Below, in pieces: positions 42,526 through 53,480 of a DNA stretch of 64,000 nt (positions are counted from its first letter, which is position 1; each line of letters opens with the position of its first letter). A program made the translations under genes and the position numbers. Source of the stretch: Tillandsia leiboldiana (Eukaryota > Streptophyta > Magnoliopsida > Poales > Bromeliaceae); the NCBI GenBank assembly GCA_029204045.2, contig CM055068.1, positions 32,240,028 through 32,304,027 on the forward strand, given 5' to 3'. A model generated the notes under the pieces. That model was not told the DNA's origin. It was given only the letters and a program-made list of their open reading frames with translations, and ran no database searches.

Positions 42526-43984
42526 CAAGTATCATAGTAGAATAAATCAGCAGGACTGGATCGTGACACTGATCTAAGTGGGAAAGCCCAACCACTAAAG
42601 AAAGCCTCGGTCCTCAATCAGATGCACCAATAAATATCTGGTCAACCGCCCAATGTCCGCGGTCTCCGCAAAACCCTGCCAACCACAATCCAGCACAACC
42701 CGTCCCTGACACCAATGTCCTGACTACACTACCCCAGACCTCTGCTCGCACCCGAGCAACATAGACCGCCTGACTAACAAAGGAGGAGAAAGGGAAAAGC
42801 ATGGTTTCTCCTAAGTCAAGTTCCAATAAGTAGTGTAGCAGTAAAAGATGGCCTAACTACATGTCCATACAAGCATACTTTTGTCCTCAGAAACGATAAA
42901 AGTGGGTGAAGCATATATTAGCAAAGCATGCTAAAGTATTCCTACTATGGTATACCAATCTTACCCAAGTAGGCCATTCCTTGCTTACCTCTCGCTCATA
43001 TCGGTTGCACATCAAATATGTCTGCTATCAGTCATAGAGGGGTGACATCCCCACAGGTGTTCTTACATTCACCCTAATGTAAGAACCTTAAACAGTTACC
43101 AAGTTAAGCCTACCCACCTGAAGTGTTCAATCCAAGGCAAACCTAGGGTCGGTGAAGAGCGTGGCCACTTGCTCGCACAATCCGCTGAACCCGTATCCAC
43201 GGTACATGTCGCGCCACCTCGGCTCCTTGCAGTGTTCCAAAAACACTCGCGAACCCTCCTGGTGTTGGGTTATATATAATTGGATCTAAATAGGAGAAAA
43301 AACACCTAGAGGGGGGTGAATAGGTGTAAACGTTAAGCACTCAAAAAATCATTGCGCAATAAAACCCAATGCGGAAATAAAAATAAGCACGCAAGATTTT
43401 TACGTGGAAAAACTCCAAACCGGAGTAAAAAACCACGGGACCGATCACACGGTGAAATCCACTAGAATTAAACACGTACAAGGTGATATACCGTACTCAC
43501 AGACGACTCAACCTTTTCCATACGCTCCTAGTAGATCTTCTCCGCTCGCTCCGCAACGCTCCTCGAATCCACGATCAGCGCCCAACACCGAATCCACGAC
43601 GTCCGACCGAATCCACGGTCTTCACCCAGTAGCACGCTTCGAATCCACGAACGTACCTCGCTCCGAATCCACGAGAGCGGTTGCACCTTGAATCCACAAG
43701 GCCACGCGAGTCCACGCGCCGATTTTGGGAAAATCGTTGTTTTTTGGGTGGTGATGATCCGCCGAATACTTAGATTAGAAATAGATCGGAAATACCATCT
43801 AAGTATTCATTAATTTGATTCTACTCAAAATCTGAGTTTGGAAAACCTAGAATCAAATTAATAATATAGATGAAGAAACATAGAATTAAATCTTGTATTT
43901 CCTTTCTTCTCTATATGTGGATTTTTCTATTTCGGTCGTATTTTTCGCTTTTTGCGTCGTACCCTAAAAGATGAATTAAAGGGT

Positions 43985-43992
43985 CTATTTAT
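43985..43992 (-). promoter_or_regulatory. TATA box of the copia solo LTR
   Basis: TATAAATA on the minus strand in the conserved AGCCTATAAATAGACCC context. Confidence 0.65.
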
Positions 43993-44057
43993 AGGCTAGA
44001 AACCGTTGGAAGAAGATAAGAATAAAAAACTAACCTTTTCTGGGATTTTTCAGGACG

Positions 44058-44282
44058 ACGATCCGGATCGGATTTCGGCGATCCGGATTGCAGTAACGAG
44101 ACAGACAGTTTCCTGAAAAACAAAGGTTCGGGATCCGGATCGAAGTGCCTGATCCGGATCGTTCATACAATTCAGCAAAAACCCATGTTCGGGATCCGGA
44201 TCAGAAAGGGCTTGGATCCGGATTGAATTTGCGTATGAACTAACACCCTTCGGGATCCGGATTGGAATGTCTGATCCGGATC
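44058..44282. repeat. ATCCGGAT(C/T) array in the copia solo LTR
   Basis: Eight palindrome copies in pairs, upstream of the TATA box on the minus strand. Two of them end in ATT rather than ATC. Confidence 0.85.
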
Positions 44283-44924
44283 CTGAACATGTCCCATGTC
44301 CAGTTTTTGATTTTTATGCAATTAAAAATTCATCCAAGTGTTTCTACACAATAAGAAGTATTCGGATCACCAAAAATAATTAGTTAAACATACCTAATCC
44401 TTTTGAATTCTTATTTCTTGAGATTGAGTTACATGATCCCAACTTCTTCATCTTCAATCTTCAAGACTTAATACATTCACGAAATGCGCCAAAACAAATT
44501 CCTTAACACCTGGGTGCAACAAAAGGTCCAAAGTTACACTTTATGCTAAAATATCCAAGTATACACCAACCGCTGAAACCAGCCCTGAAGATGTGCAATT
44601 TTCAACTGCAGAACGGACTCTGAAAAATCCAACAAAAATACGAACGCGATCGTCGCGTCGAGCCCTTCGAAACGAGTACCTGCACGCCAAAATCTGAGTC
44701 CCGGAGGCCAAGTTACCAATTCCACAACGCGGTGAGCGCAAAAGTCCACAATATACACATCTGTATCGCATTGCACAGGAGAACGGGACAAGTATACCTT
44801 CGGGCAATTCACGGAAAATACGGTGATAATCCTCGCGTCGAGTAGATGGAAAAACTGTAAAGGCACGCCTCAATCCGAGTCTCGTACACCAAGTTGCACG
44901 CGAAACGGTGCATGCCGCCGGAGT

Positions 44925-45120
44925 CCGCACGCAAAACGGAGCACTGTGCCGGAATCCGCACGCAAAACGGAGCACGGTGCCGGAATACGCACGCAAAACA
45001 GAGTCCACACACAAAACGGAGCACGGTGCCGGAATCCGCACGCAAAACGGAGTCCTCACGCAAAACGGAGTCCGCACGCAAAACGGAGCATGCCGTCGGG
45101 GTCCGCACGCAAAACGGTGC
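44925..45120. repeat. CGCACGCAAAACGGAG compound minisatellite in LTR D
   Basis: CGCACGCAAAACGGAG (or a close variant) recurs about eight times. It alternates between long units that add CACGGTGCCGGAATC (about 31 bp) and short units that end in TC (about 18 bp). Confidence 0.93.
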
Positions 45121-46223
45121 AGTAAAACACGGTCCCTAACACAGATAAGAGCAAGGGGTCAAACCAAAGTCCAAAAGAACGCCCCAAAACTGTGCCAAAA
45201 ATACCGTAAAAACGAAGTGCGGAACCCACCTCGACTGCGTCGCGCCGCCCAACCGCTCTAGTGGAACACTTCGCGCGCTCCGCGAGGTCCACAACGCACC
45301 GCCGCCCCCCACATAAATCCCCTCCTCACTCCCTCTCTCGCTCGGTTGGAGAAGAAAGAAAAGAAAATGGAGGAATGGTGTGCGGGGAAGAAAGAAGAAG
45401 AAGAGAAGAAAGGGGAGGAAGGAGGGCTCCCGTGGACCGGGTCCACGGTGCACCGCCCCAAAGACCCGCAGCCCGGTGGTCCACCGCACAGGGGCGCGTG
45501 CGCCAGGCGCAGGCGCGCGCCCCCTGTGCCACGCGGCATGCGCCACACGGGCGCGTGACACCGCGCCACACCCGACCGGGACACCGAGCGGACGCGTGTT
45601 CCCCGCGTCCACGCGGGCGCGAATGGGGGCACGCCACGTGGCGGCCCCCCGCGTCACCCGCGCAGTCAGGCGCGTTTTCCCAACGCGCCTCTCTGCGCTC
45701 CCCCCTCGCGCAGTACACCCGAGCGCACCTCGGGATTCATGCCGCGATGTCTCGAGATCTGTGCACGCCTCGAAAAACGCGCGCGTCAACCGTGCTCCGA
45801 AAAAACAAGTAAATAGTCCATTCTCAACGATTTCGCACGCTGAATCCAAATACGGTGTCCGATTCTCCAAATTCTTATCCGAAAATTTGCCGAAAGTCCC
45901 CGGAAAGCCCACTTGATCCGATTTTCACGCTGAGTCCATTTCTAAAGCCCGATTTACCAAATTCCAACTCTAAAGATTCCCGAAGGCATCCGGAGAGGTG
46001 ATCCTTTATCCAAACTTCCCCCCGAGTCCAATTTAATATCCATTGCGCGCGAAATCACTTCTAAGCATTCGACGGGGCCATCTGACTATTCTCGTGATCC
46101 ATTTAACACACCGAGTCCATCAAAAGTGTCCAATTGGTGTACAAACGCCACCGACACGCCACATAGGCCTCCAGAAGCTGCTGGTCAGCCAGTAATCACC
46201 TCGTGGGGATCCAGGTCCTCACA

Positions 46224-46687
46224 ATGACAACAACTTTGCTTTGTATTTTGTATGAATGCATGCCTCGACTAACTATTCGACTAACTATTTGGGCATGTAA
46301 TATTACTAACAAGTTGTTTGATGACTAACATACTTATGACATTTGGAATTTAATGTTTAGATGATATGTGAATTGCTTTGATTGCTTATCTTCATACATA
46401 TCTAAGTCTGTAAATGTCATGGTGCGTATAAACTCTATCTCTCTGTTCAATGTTTGAATGTTAAATTCTTGAGGTATCTAACGATTTCTTTTGTCAAGAA
46501 TTATTTCTTTTGCAGAGAGTACAAACGTCTAAGTTTAGAGTCTATTTTAGGTGTTTATCTCATGTATTCATTTTTATTTGGATCATAATTGTAAATTTTT
46601 GTTGTACGGTGATAACAACAAAAATATCTTTTTGAATTTTCTTAAAGTGGAATTTTGTTTTGTCACGAAACCGTCAAAGGGGGAGAT
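46224..46687 (+). other. 3' untranslated end of copia 3 with terminal polypurine tract
   Basis: AT-rich non-coding sequence ending AAAGGGGGAGAT directly before an LTR start. The body of copia 3 is missing, because LTR D ends at 46223. Confidence 0.65.
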
Positions 46688-46911
46688 TGTTAAGGAATTT
46701 GTATTGGCGTATTTCGTGAAAGTGTTTAAGTCTTGAAGATTGAAGATGAAGATGTTTGGATCATATACCTCAATCTCAAGAAAGAAGAATTCAAAAGGAT
46801 CAAGCACGTTTAACTAAATAATTTTGGTGATCCGAATACTTCTTATAGTGTAGAAATACTTGGATGGATTTGTAATTGCATAAAAATCAGAAAACTGGAC
46901 TATTATATGTT

Positions 46912-47145
46912 CAGGATCCGGATCAGGCTACTTCAGTCCGGACCCCGAACGTAGGTAGGTTCATGCGGAAATCCAGTCCGGACCTTCCCTGGTTCAGTCC
47001 GGACCCCGAACGTGGATTTTGCCGAAATCGCATGAACAGTCCGGACCGTGCTTCCTTCAGTCCGGACCCCGAACATGATTTTTCAGGAATTCTCTAAAAA
47101 ATAACGACAGTCCGGATCAAGCCAAATCCAGTCCGGACCGTCGTG
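46912..47145. repeat. AGTCCGGACC array in the copia 3 LTR
   Basis: One GATCCGGATC is followed by about eight AGTCCGGA(C/T) motifs in the same paired layout and with the same CCCGAACG spacers as the ATCCGGATC arrays. Confidence 0.85.
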
Positions 47146-47205
47146 CGGGAAAAAGTTTGTTGAAGTCAGTTTTTGATTCTTATCCTCTTCCAAAGGTTTC
47201 TAACC

Positions 47206-47213
47206 TATAAATA
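47206..47213 (+). promoter_or_regulatory. TATA box of the copia 3 LTR
   Basis: TATAAATA in CTAACCTATAAATAAACCC, in the conserved position about 60 bp downstream of the U3 array. Confidence 0.65.
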
Positions 47214-47961
47214 AACCCTTTGATTCATCTTTTAGGGTAATGATTTTAGAATCTAAAAAGGTAATCCAAAATAGAAAAATTCACATATAGAGAAGAAAGG
47301 AAATAACTAGATTTATTCTATGTTTCTTCATCTATATTGATTAATTTGATTCTAGGATTTCAAACTCAGATTTTGAGTAGAATCAAATTAATGAATACTT
47401 AGATGGTATTTCCGATCTATCTTTGATCTAAGTATTCGGCGGATTTTCACCACCAACAAAACAATAATTTTTCCCAAAAATCGGCGCGTGGATTGGCGTG
47501 GCCTTGTGGACTCAAGGTGTTACCGTTTCGTGGATTCGAGACGAAGTGCGTTCGTGGATTCGAGACGTGCTACTTGGTGGAGACCGTGGATTCGGTTGGA
47601 CGTCGTGGACTCGACGTTGGACGCCGTGGATTCGGCATTGGACGCAAATCGTGGATTCGAGGTGCGTTGTGGAACAAGCGGAGAATATCTACTAGGAGCG
47701 TATGGTAAAAGGTTGAGTCGTGTGTCAGTACGTTATATCACCTTTGTACGTGTTTGATCTTAGTGGATTTCACCGTGTGATCGGTCCCGTGGTTTTTTAC
47801 TCCTGGTTTTGGAGTTTTCCACGTAAAATCTCTGCGTGTTATTTACATTTCCGCATTGGGTTATTTTTACGCAAAGATTTTGGTGTGTTTATTGTTTACA
47901 CCTATTCACCCCCCTCTAGGTGTTTTTTCTCCTGTTCAGATCCATATAGTAATAACCCACA

Positions 47962-49341
47962 CTATCGCAACAGCCTCACCAACGTGTCCCGACATCCCAG
48001 CACCCGAACGACCTAAAAAATAGTCACCCAGGGGGCATGAGATACATCGATAGTGTATCCCATTGGGCACGACGAGCCGAGAAATAGCTAATCGTACCTA
48101 CTGGATACAATAATCTGCGGATAGTAAATAGATCCATAGGTAAAGCTGAATAATCAATAAAAGACTAAAGATAAGTCAAAGATATAACTGAGCAGATATG
48201 GGTACAGAATGAATCAGTAAAGCATGCTAGAACACGGAAATATAAACTATGCATCAATAATGAAAAGCAAGTACCCAATCGATGCCACTATTGGTCACGG
48301 GGACCTCAGGCGAAGATATCAAAGCAGAACCAACCACAACCATACTGGATTCCACCTAGCCGAGCTGAACAGCAACCCCGTACCATTGATATAGCCGAGA
48401 GGATCCTCGTACCTAAAGGTACAGCCGAGAGTTTCCTCATATCGGTACAGCCGAGGGGCTCCCCGTACCCAGTGATACAGCAAGAGGGGATTGCTCATGG
48501 GTCAACCAGACCCTTTACCGGTAAAGAACGCAATGTGGGTGATCAATCCCACAGCGTACGCGAGTGAACAGCAGGTGCACAATCATCATAATGCAAATGC
48601 TCAAGCTCACGGTCCACAGACCGGGTAATCGGCAACATGCCGAAAATCCCCACAGGGATGCAGATGTCTGTATATCAATCATGGTCAATCATGCATATCT
48701 GGAATATAAGTATAAGAATAACTCGACACAAAAGCCGTGTATCAATCAACAGGCATGATAAGACCAAGTAAGACTACTGTATTGAGATATATAAATCTGA
48801 TGACAAATAAACAAGATATGTCCAAGTAAAGCAGGATATAAGCAGTCAATGATGGTATAGCATAAATTCAAGATCAGGGCTAATATCAAAAACAGGGGTC
48901 CGACTAACTAAAGCATTCAGAGGGCCGAAAAGATAAAACTCGGGCCGAAGATAAACCCACCTGTGTGTAGGCGGACCAACGACTCCAACAGAAGGCTCGT
49001 GGGCCGGAGTCAGAATGCAAGGACCTGAATCTTGAATACTGATTAGGGACGGACTCACACATTCCCCAAACCACAGACTCACACTTTATAGATAGTTGTA
49101 AATAGGGAACTCCCCTAACATTTTCAAAATTGCATGTTATATATATATTAAGACTCACTAATTAAGCCACTATGCTAAAATCGATACTCGATCGGAGCCA
49201 TAATTACTTCAACACTTCCGGAAAGGCCGATTTGGCACTGGAAGCCACCGACGCGAAACGAGAGCCACTGGACCAGCCAGGACAGCGTCGGGAATAACCA
49301 GCGGCAGGTAATAAGATCCATTCATCATTCTATTACATCGA
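47962..49341. other. Unassigned repeat-like sequence left of element E
   Basis: No gene recognised. A tandem repeat of about 33 bp lies at about 48385-48480 (GGTACAGCCGAG units). An ACCCACCTG motif at about 48957 matches the splice-donor-like motif of LTRs A, B, D and E on the minus strand, so this is probably another gypsy LTR. It was contiguous with 62623-64000 before E inserted. Confidence 0.5.
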
Positions 49342-50304
49342 TGTGATGACCCGAAATTTCACCATTAGACTACTGTTGCATCTACAGCTTCTGGAGGCCT
49401 ATGTGGCGTGTTGGTGGGATTTGTGCACCAATTGGACATTAGGGATGGACTTTGTGTGTTAAATGGATCACGAGAGTAGTCTGATGACCCCGTCGGAAGT
49501 TTAGAAGTGGTTTCGCGCGCAATGGATATTAAAAATGGACTCAGCACGAAGTTTGGACCAAGGAACACCTTTTCGGATGCCTTCGGTAATTTTTAGAGTT
49601 GGAATTTGGCAAATCGGACACCGGATTTGGACTCAGCGCGCGAAAACGGTCAAAATGGGCTATTTACATGCATTTTTCGGAGGTTGCTACAGTAAAATTA
49701 CTGTTCATGGCCGGAACAGTGTTTCCGGCGACGGCCGGCGGTGGCGGGCAGCAGCGGAGGACGGCGGCGCAGGCTCGGGCAGGCGGCGCCTGGCCGCAGG
49801 CAGGCGCACAGGGGCGCGGGCAGGTGCGCGGTCCACGGGACTGGCGTGCACCGGAGGATGGGACACGTGGAGGGAAACGACTAGTCGGTGTTGTGGTCTG
49901 GGAGCACGGAGCAGGCTTGTGGTGTACAGTGGACCGGGGTGGACACGTGGCGGTTTATGATTTGTCGGTGCTGTGGACCCGGTTCACGGAGTGTGTGTGG
50001 GTGGCCTCGGGGCGCGTTCCTGGCAGGGGGGCGCAGGCGGCGCTGACAGCGCGCACGTGGGCGAGGCAGCGACGCGTTGACTTGGTGCGTGCCACGTGTC
50101 GGCTGTGCAGCGAGCCACATGTCGTGCGGTGGTTGGTCTGGATCGCTGTCGCCTGTTTGGCGGGCGACGTGGAGGCCCAGGGGAGTTTCGGGCTGCTACA
50201 GTGCGCGCCCAGGGAAGTTTCGAGCTGCTACAGTGCGCGCCCGAAAGTTCCCTGCGCCCGGAAATTGGGACATATTCGGTATTTTTTGATTTGTTTCAGC
50301 AGCC

Positions 50305-50312
50305 TATAAAAG
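50305..50312 (+). promoter_or_regulatory. TATA box of the E 5' LTR
   Basis: TATAAAAG in CAGCCTATAAAAGCGACC, just downstream of the GC-rich U3. The transcript of E should start near 50335. Confidence 0.65.
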
Positions 50313-51230
50313 CGACCCGAGCTTCTTTCTTCCCCCTTTTTTCGGCATTTTCGAGCCTCCTCTCGCCATGGCACCTTGAGCAAAGTTGATCCCCGAGCTA
50401 TGCTGCATCCATCTGCAAAGTTTTGAGATTTTTGGTGGCACGCTTATCGAGGTTTCCTTTTTTATGGCGCGGCGCGACGCACGTCCTTTTGGGTTCCCCT
50501 TCGTCGCGTTTCGGTACGCGAGCTCCCCCAGCCTACTCCGACCACCTTTTCGAGTGATTTCTTCGCCGCTGGATCCACGACTGACAGATCTACAATCTAG
50601 CTATTTTTAGCTTTCCCTCATTTTGTGCTTTTCGAGGTGTTTGTTCGAGCTTACTGTGACCCCATTTCTGTGATGGAGATTTGGACAGCGGTGTGGTCTT
50701 TCGGCATTATCTCCGCAACCGGGCATCGTATGGCGACGTGCTTATACACTTTTTTCATCTACTCGATGCAAGGAATATCACAGTATTTTTCTTGGATTTT
50801 TATGAGTTTTACCCGAAGGTATATGTTCTTCCCCTTGTCTGTAAATGGAATTACAGTTATGTTGCTGTGTGGTTTTGCGCACCTGTACTGTGGAATTTGT
50901 AACTCGGCCTACGGGGCTCGGAATTGGACGTGCAGGTACTCGTTTCAAAGGTATCGACGCGAGGATTGCTGTGATATTTTTATTGGATTTTTCTGGGCAC
51001 TTTCCGCAGGTGAAAACTGCACGTCTTCGGGACTGTTTTCTGATGTTGTATATGTGGATTATTTTTGGAATAAAAGTGTAATGTTGGACCATAATTGTTG
51101 TACTCAGGGGTGTTTTCAGTTGTTTGGAACCAAGGCTTGCGCGACATGTTCCGAGGGTGTAATTTTGGCAGATTTTGGACTGTGAGCGTCTACCCACTTC
51201 ACCGACTTCAGGTTTGCCTTGGTTTAAGCG

Positions 51231-51245
51231 CTTCAGGTGGGTAAA
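51231..51245 (+). promoter_or_regulatory. Splice-donor-like motif in the E LTR
   Basis: TTCAGGTGGGTAAAC fits a 5' splice site (CAG/GTGGGT). AGGTGGGT also occurs at the corresponding place in LTRs A (about 803-812, minus), B (about 3902-3909), D (about 43115-43122) and the 48957 repeat. Confidence 0.35.
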
Positions 51246-53318
51246 CTTAGTACTTGCAACTGTTAGAGGGAATAACAGAGTTTATATGCATGTTATGCCT
51301 TATGGGAGGTGTAATAGTGGATGTTCATGTATGGTTAAGATGAGCTTACCTATGGGAATGTCACCCTCTATGATTGACAGCATGCCTAATTTAATGTGCA
51401 ACCGATATGAGCAAGAGGTTAGCATGGAAACGGCCTAGATCATGTGGATTGATGTTTACCTGATAGTTGTACATGCTTGTTGAACTAGAGACTTAGCATG
51501 CGATAGACAGATTATATTTATCCCACACTAAATGATATAGAGATCCTACATGTTTATTCAGTGGCCTATTTATGCGAGATTGGTATATCATAGTGGGAAT
51601 ATTGTAGTATGCTTTGCTACCATATGTTTTACTCTCTTTTATTGTTTCCAAGGACAAAAGCATGCTTGATTGGACTTGTAGTTAGGCCATCTTTTACTGT
51701 TGCACTACTTATTGGAACTTGACTTAGGAGAAACCATGTTTTTCCTTTCTCCTTCTTGTTAGTCAGGTGGTCAGTGTTGCTCGGGTTCGAGCAGGGGTCT
51801 GGGTAGTGTAGTCGGGACTTCGTGTTTGGGACAGGTTGGATTAGTTGTGGGGCTTTGCGGCAAACGCGGATATTGGGCGGTTGACCGGATGCTTATCTAT
51901 GCACCAGATTTGGGTATCAGTTTTCTCTTGTGGATGGAGTTTCCCACTTATCGTTTAGTTGCATCCGATTGAGATCGGGCCTTTCCTTTAGTGGATGAGT
52001 TTTCCTACTTTGATCAGAGTCGTGATCCAGTCCTGCTATATAGAGATACTTGTGAGACATTGATTATAGAGATATTTTACTCGTGTGGGTCGCTCCCCTC
52101 GAGTGCCACTCCGGAGTAGGCTTTTGACCGTGACGGGCCGGTCAGTTGGTGAGTTGTGAGTGATGACAGAGTTGGTGAGTTGTGAGTGATGACAGAGCAG
52201 GCAGTACCGGGTTGTATACCGGTTCATTTGATTGGGTTTATTTCGGTCAGATACTTTTATTGTTGCACTCGTGCCAGGGGGACCGAGTGGAGTCTAGTAG
52301 CCGTGTTTAGACCAGTGCTAGTGTTGTTGGGAACCGTCTGGGGATCGACGGTTGTCCCAAGGTCATTGTGAGTTGTTGACAGTTGTGCGAGAGGCTTGGT
52401 GATCTTGAGTTTATCCGTTCTGAGAGAGAGCGTGAATTTTGACTATAGCCTGCATGAGCCACTACTCGATAGCGAGTTAGTCCGTTTGGACGCCCTACGT
52501 AATTCCTGCCCATCAGCGGGTGGTGGTTGTAGGTGGGCGCAGGTTTGACTGGACCAGATGTGGCAGTCAGCTCGATTGGGTCGATTGTGCACTTCATGTG
52601 CTAGTGGTTGCATACCACTGTTTGGTTCTCCCCTTTTAGCCTTTAGATAGGGGCATGGTAGCTGTTGAGAGTCTCCAGCTTACTCATTTCAGTCTTATGA
52701 CTTGGGTTAGTTTATGTCTCTTGAGGACTTAGTGGGCAGACCGTCAGGTCTGGCGGTGGTACCCACTGAGAACTCCCTTTTTGGTGTAGTTCTCACACAC
52801 TTTGGGGGTCTTTCCCCCATTTTTCCTTCCTCTCCTTTGTTTTGCAGAGTCTTAGCGGGTGATGCTGATTCTGTGGTTGTTGATCGAGGCGAGGGAGTAG
52901 CGAGCTAGATCCCTACCCGTCAATGGAGAGTAGCGGTATCCCCTACAGAGGAGATCTCCAGTAGTTTAGTTGTTTTGTTTTCCTCTTTTGAGAGACTGTT
53001 GTAGTGAGGATATTTTATGTATTGAGAGACTGCACACTGTTGTATTTATTGGAGTTACCTCCCGGTTGGGTTCAGAGCTTGTATTTGAGGATATTGTTTT
53101 ATTATTTTTTTGGGAGGCGGACAGTGTTGTTTTATTTCCAGTTGTACAGTGATTGATCTTGGTTATACAGTAGATTTTTATTTATAGCTCTGATATCTGT
53201 CTAGCTACAGTAGTTTTCTTGCAGGTTGGACGCTTCGCCTATGCGGATTTGGCAAAGGTGGCGGATCTGTTGGCGGGCCCGGGTCGCAGTTTCGACCCCG
53301 GGGCGTGACAGATTAGAG

Positions 53319-53330
53319 TGGTATCAGAGC
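53319..53330 (+). promoter_or_regulatory. Primer binding site of element E
   Basis: TGGTATCAGAGC, eight bases after the 5' LTR end, complementary to initiator tRNA-Met. Confidence 0.92.
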
Positions 53331-53480
53331 CTAGGTTGTAGGTCATGGTGGACTTAGAAACCCTAGGCTTATGGTTTGACCCTTGGTTGACTTCGTGAGA
53401 GTCGTGATTTTTAGCGAGAGTCCTGATTGAGTTTTATACCTCTCCCAAGGGACGGGAAGAGAGATTGGCATGTTTATTCT

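Larger units (their letters stand above)
43263..44508 (-). repeat. Copia (SIRE-like) solo LTR, 1246 bp, target duplication CCTGG
   Basis: Plus-strand ends TGTTGGGTTATATA and AATTCCTTAACA, flanked by CCTGG at 43258-43262 and 44509-44513. It is inserted in LTR D. It has the same architecture as the other copia LTRs, reversed: eight CCGGAT palindromes at about 44058-44282, TATA at 43985-43992, and the GAATCCACG (reverse of CGTGGATTC) array at about 43553-43715. Confidence 0.94.
41793..46223 (-). repeat. Long LTR D (minus), 3'-truncated and rich in minisatellites
   Basis: Occupies 41793-43262 and 44509-46223. The minus-strand start is TGTGAGGACCTGG at 46223. The block at 42600-42860 matches LTRs A and B (TCAACCGCCCA, TTTCTCCTAAGTCAA). 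It carries three separate tandem arrays. The left end is a breakpoint in copia 2 gag, without the expected TGTCACGCCCC terminus. Confidence 0.75.
46688..47961 (+). repeat. 3' LTR of copia 3, 1274 bp
   Basis: Starts TGTTAAGGAATTTGTATTGG after a polypurine tract and ends AACCCACA. It is the same family as the other copia LTRs, with TATA at 47206-47213 and a GTGGATTCG array at about 47487-47665. Its U3 array is mostly AGTCCGGAC(C/T), with a single GATCCGGATC at about 46913. Confidence 0.9.
49342..53310 (+). repeat. 5' LTR of element E, 3969 bp
   Basis: GC-rich U3 at about 49725-50270 with several CACGTG cores, then the TATA box. The middle is AT-richer. A 26-bp minisatellite (TTGGTGAGTTGTGAGTG core) at 52143-52198 has two copies. 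Compared with the 3' LTR it has one fewer 26-bp copy and about 20 bp extra near 50910. Mismatch by eye is about 2%. Confidence 0.95.

Noticed and set aside
43404..43691. A 95-codon frame reading Ser/Arg-rich repeats
   Set aside because: It is the reverse-strand reading of the GTGGATTCG array in the copia solo LTR.
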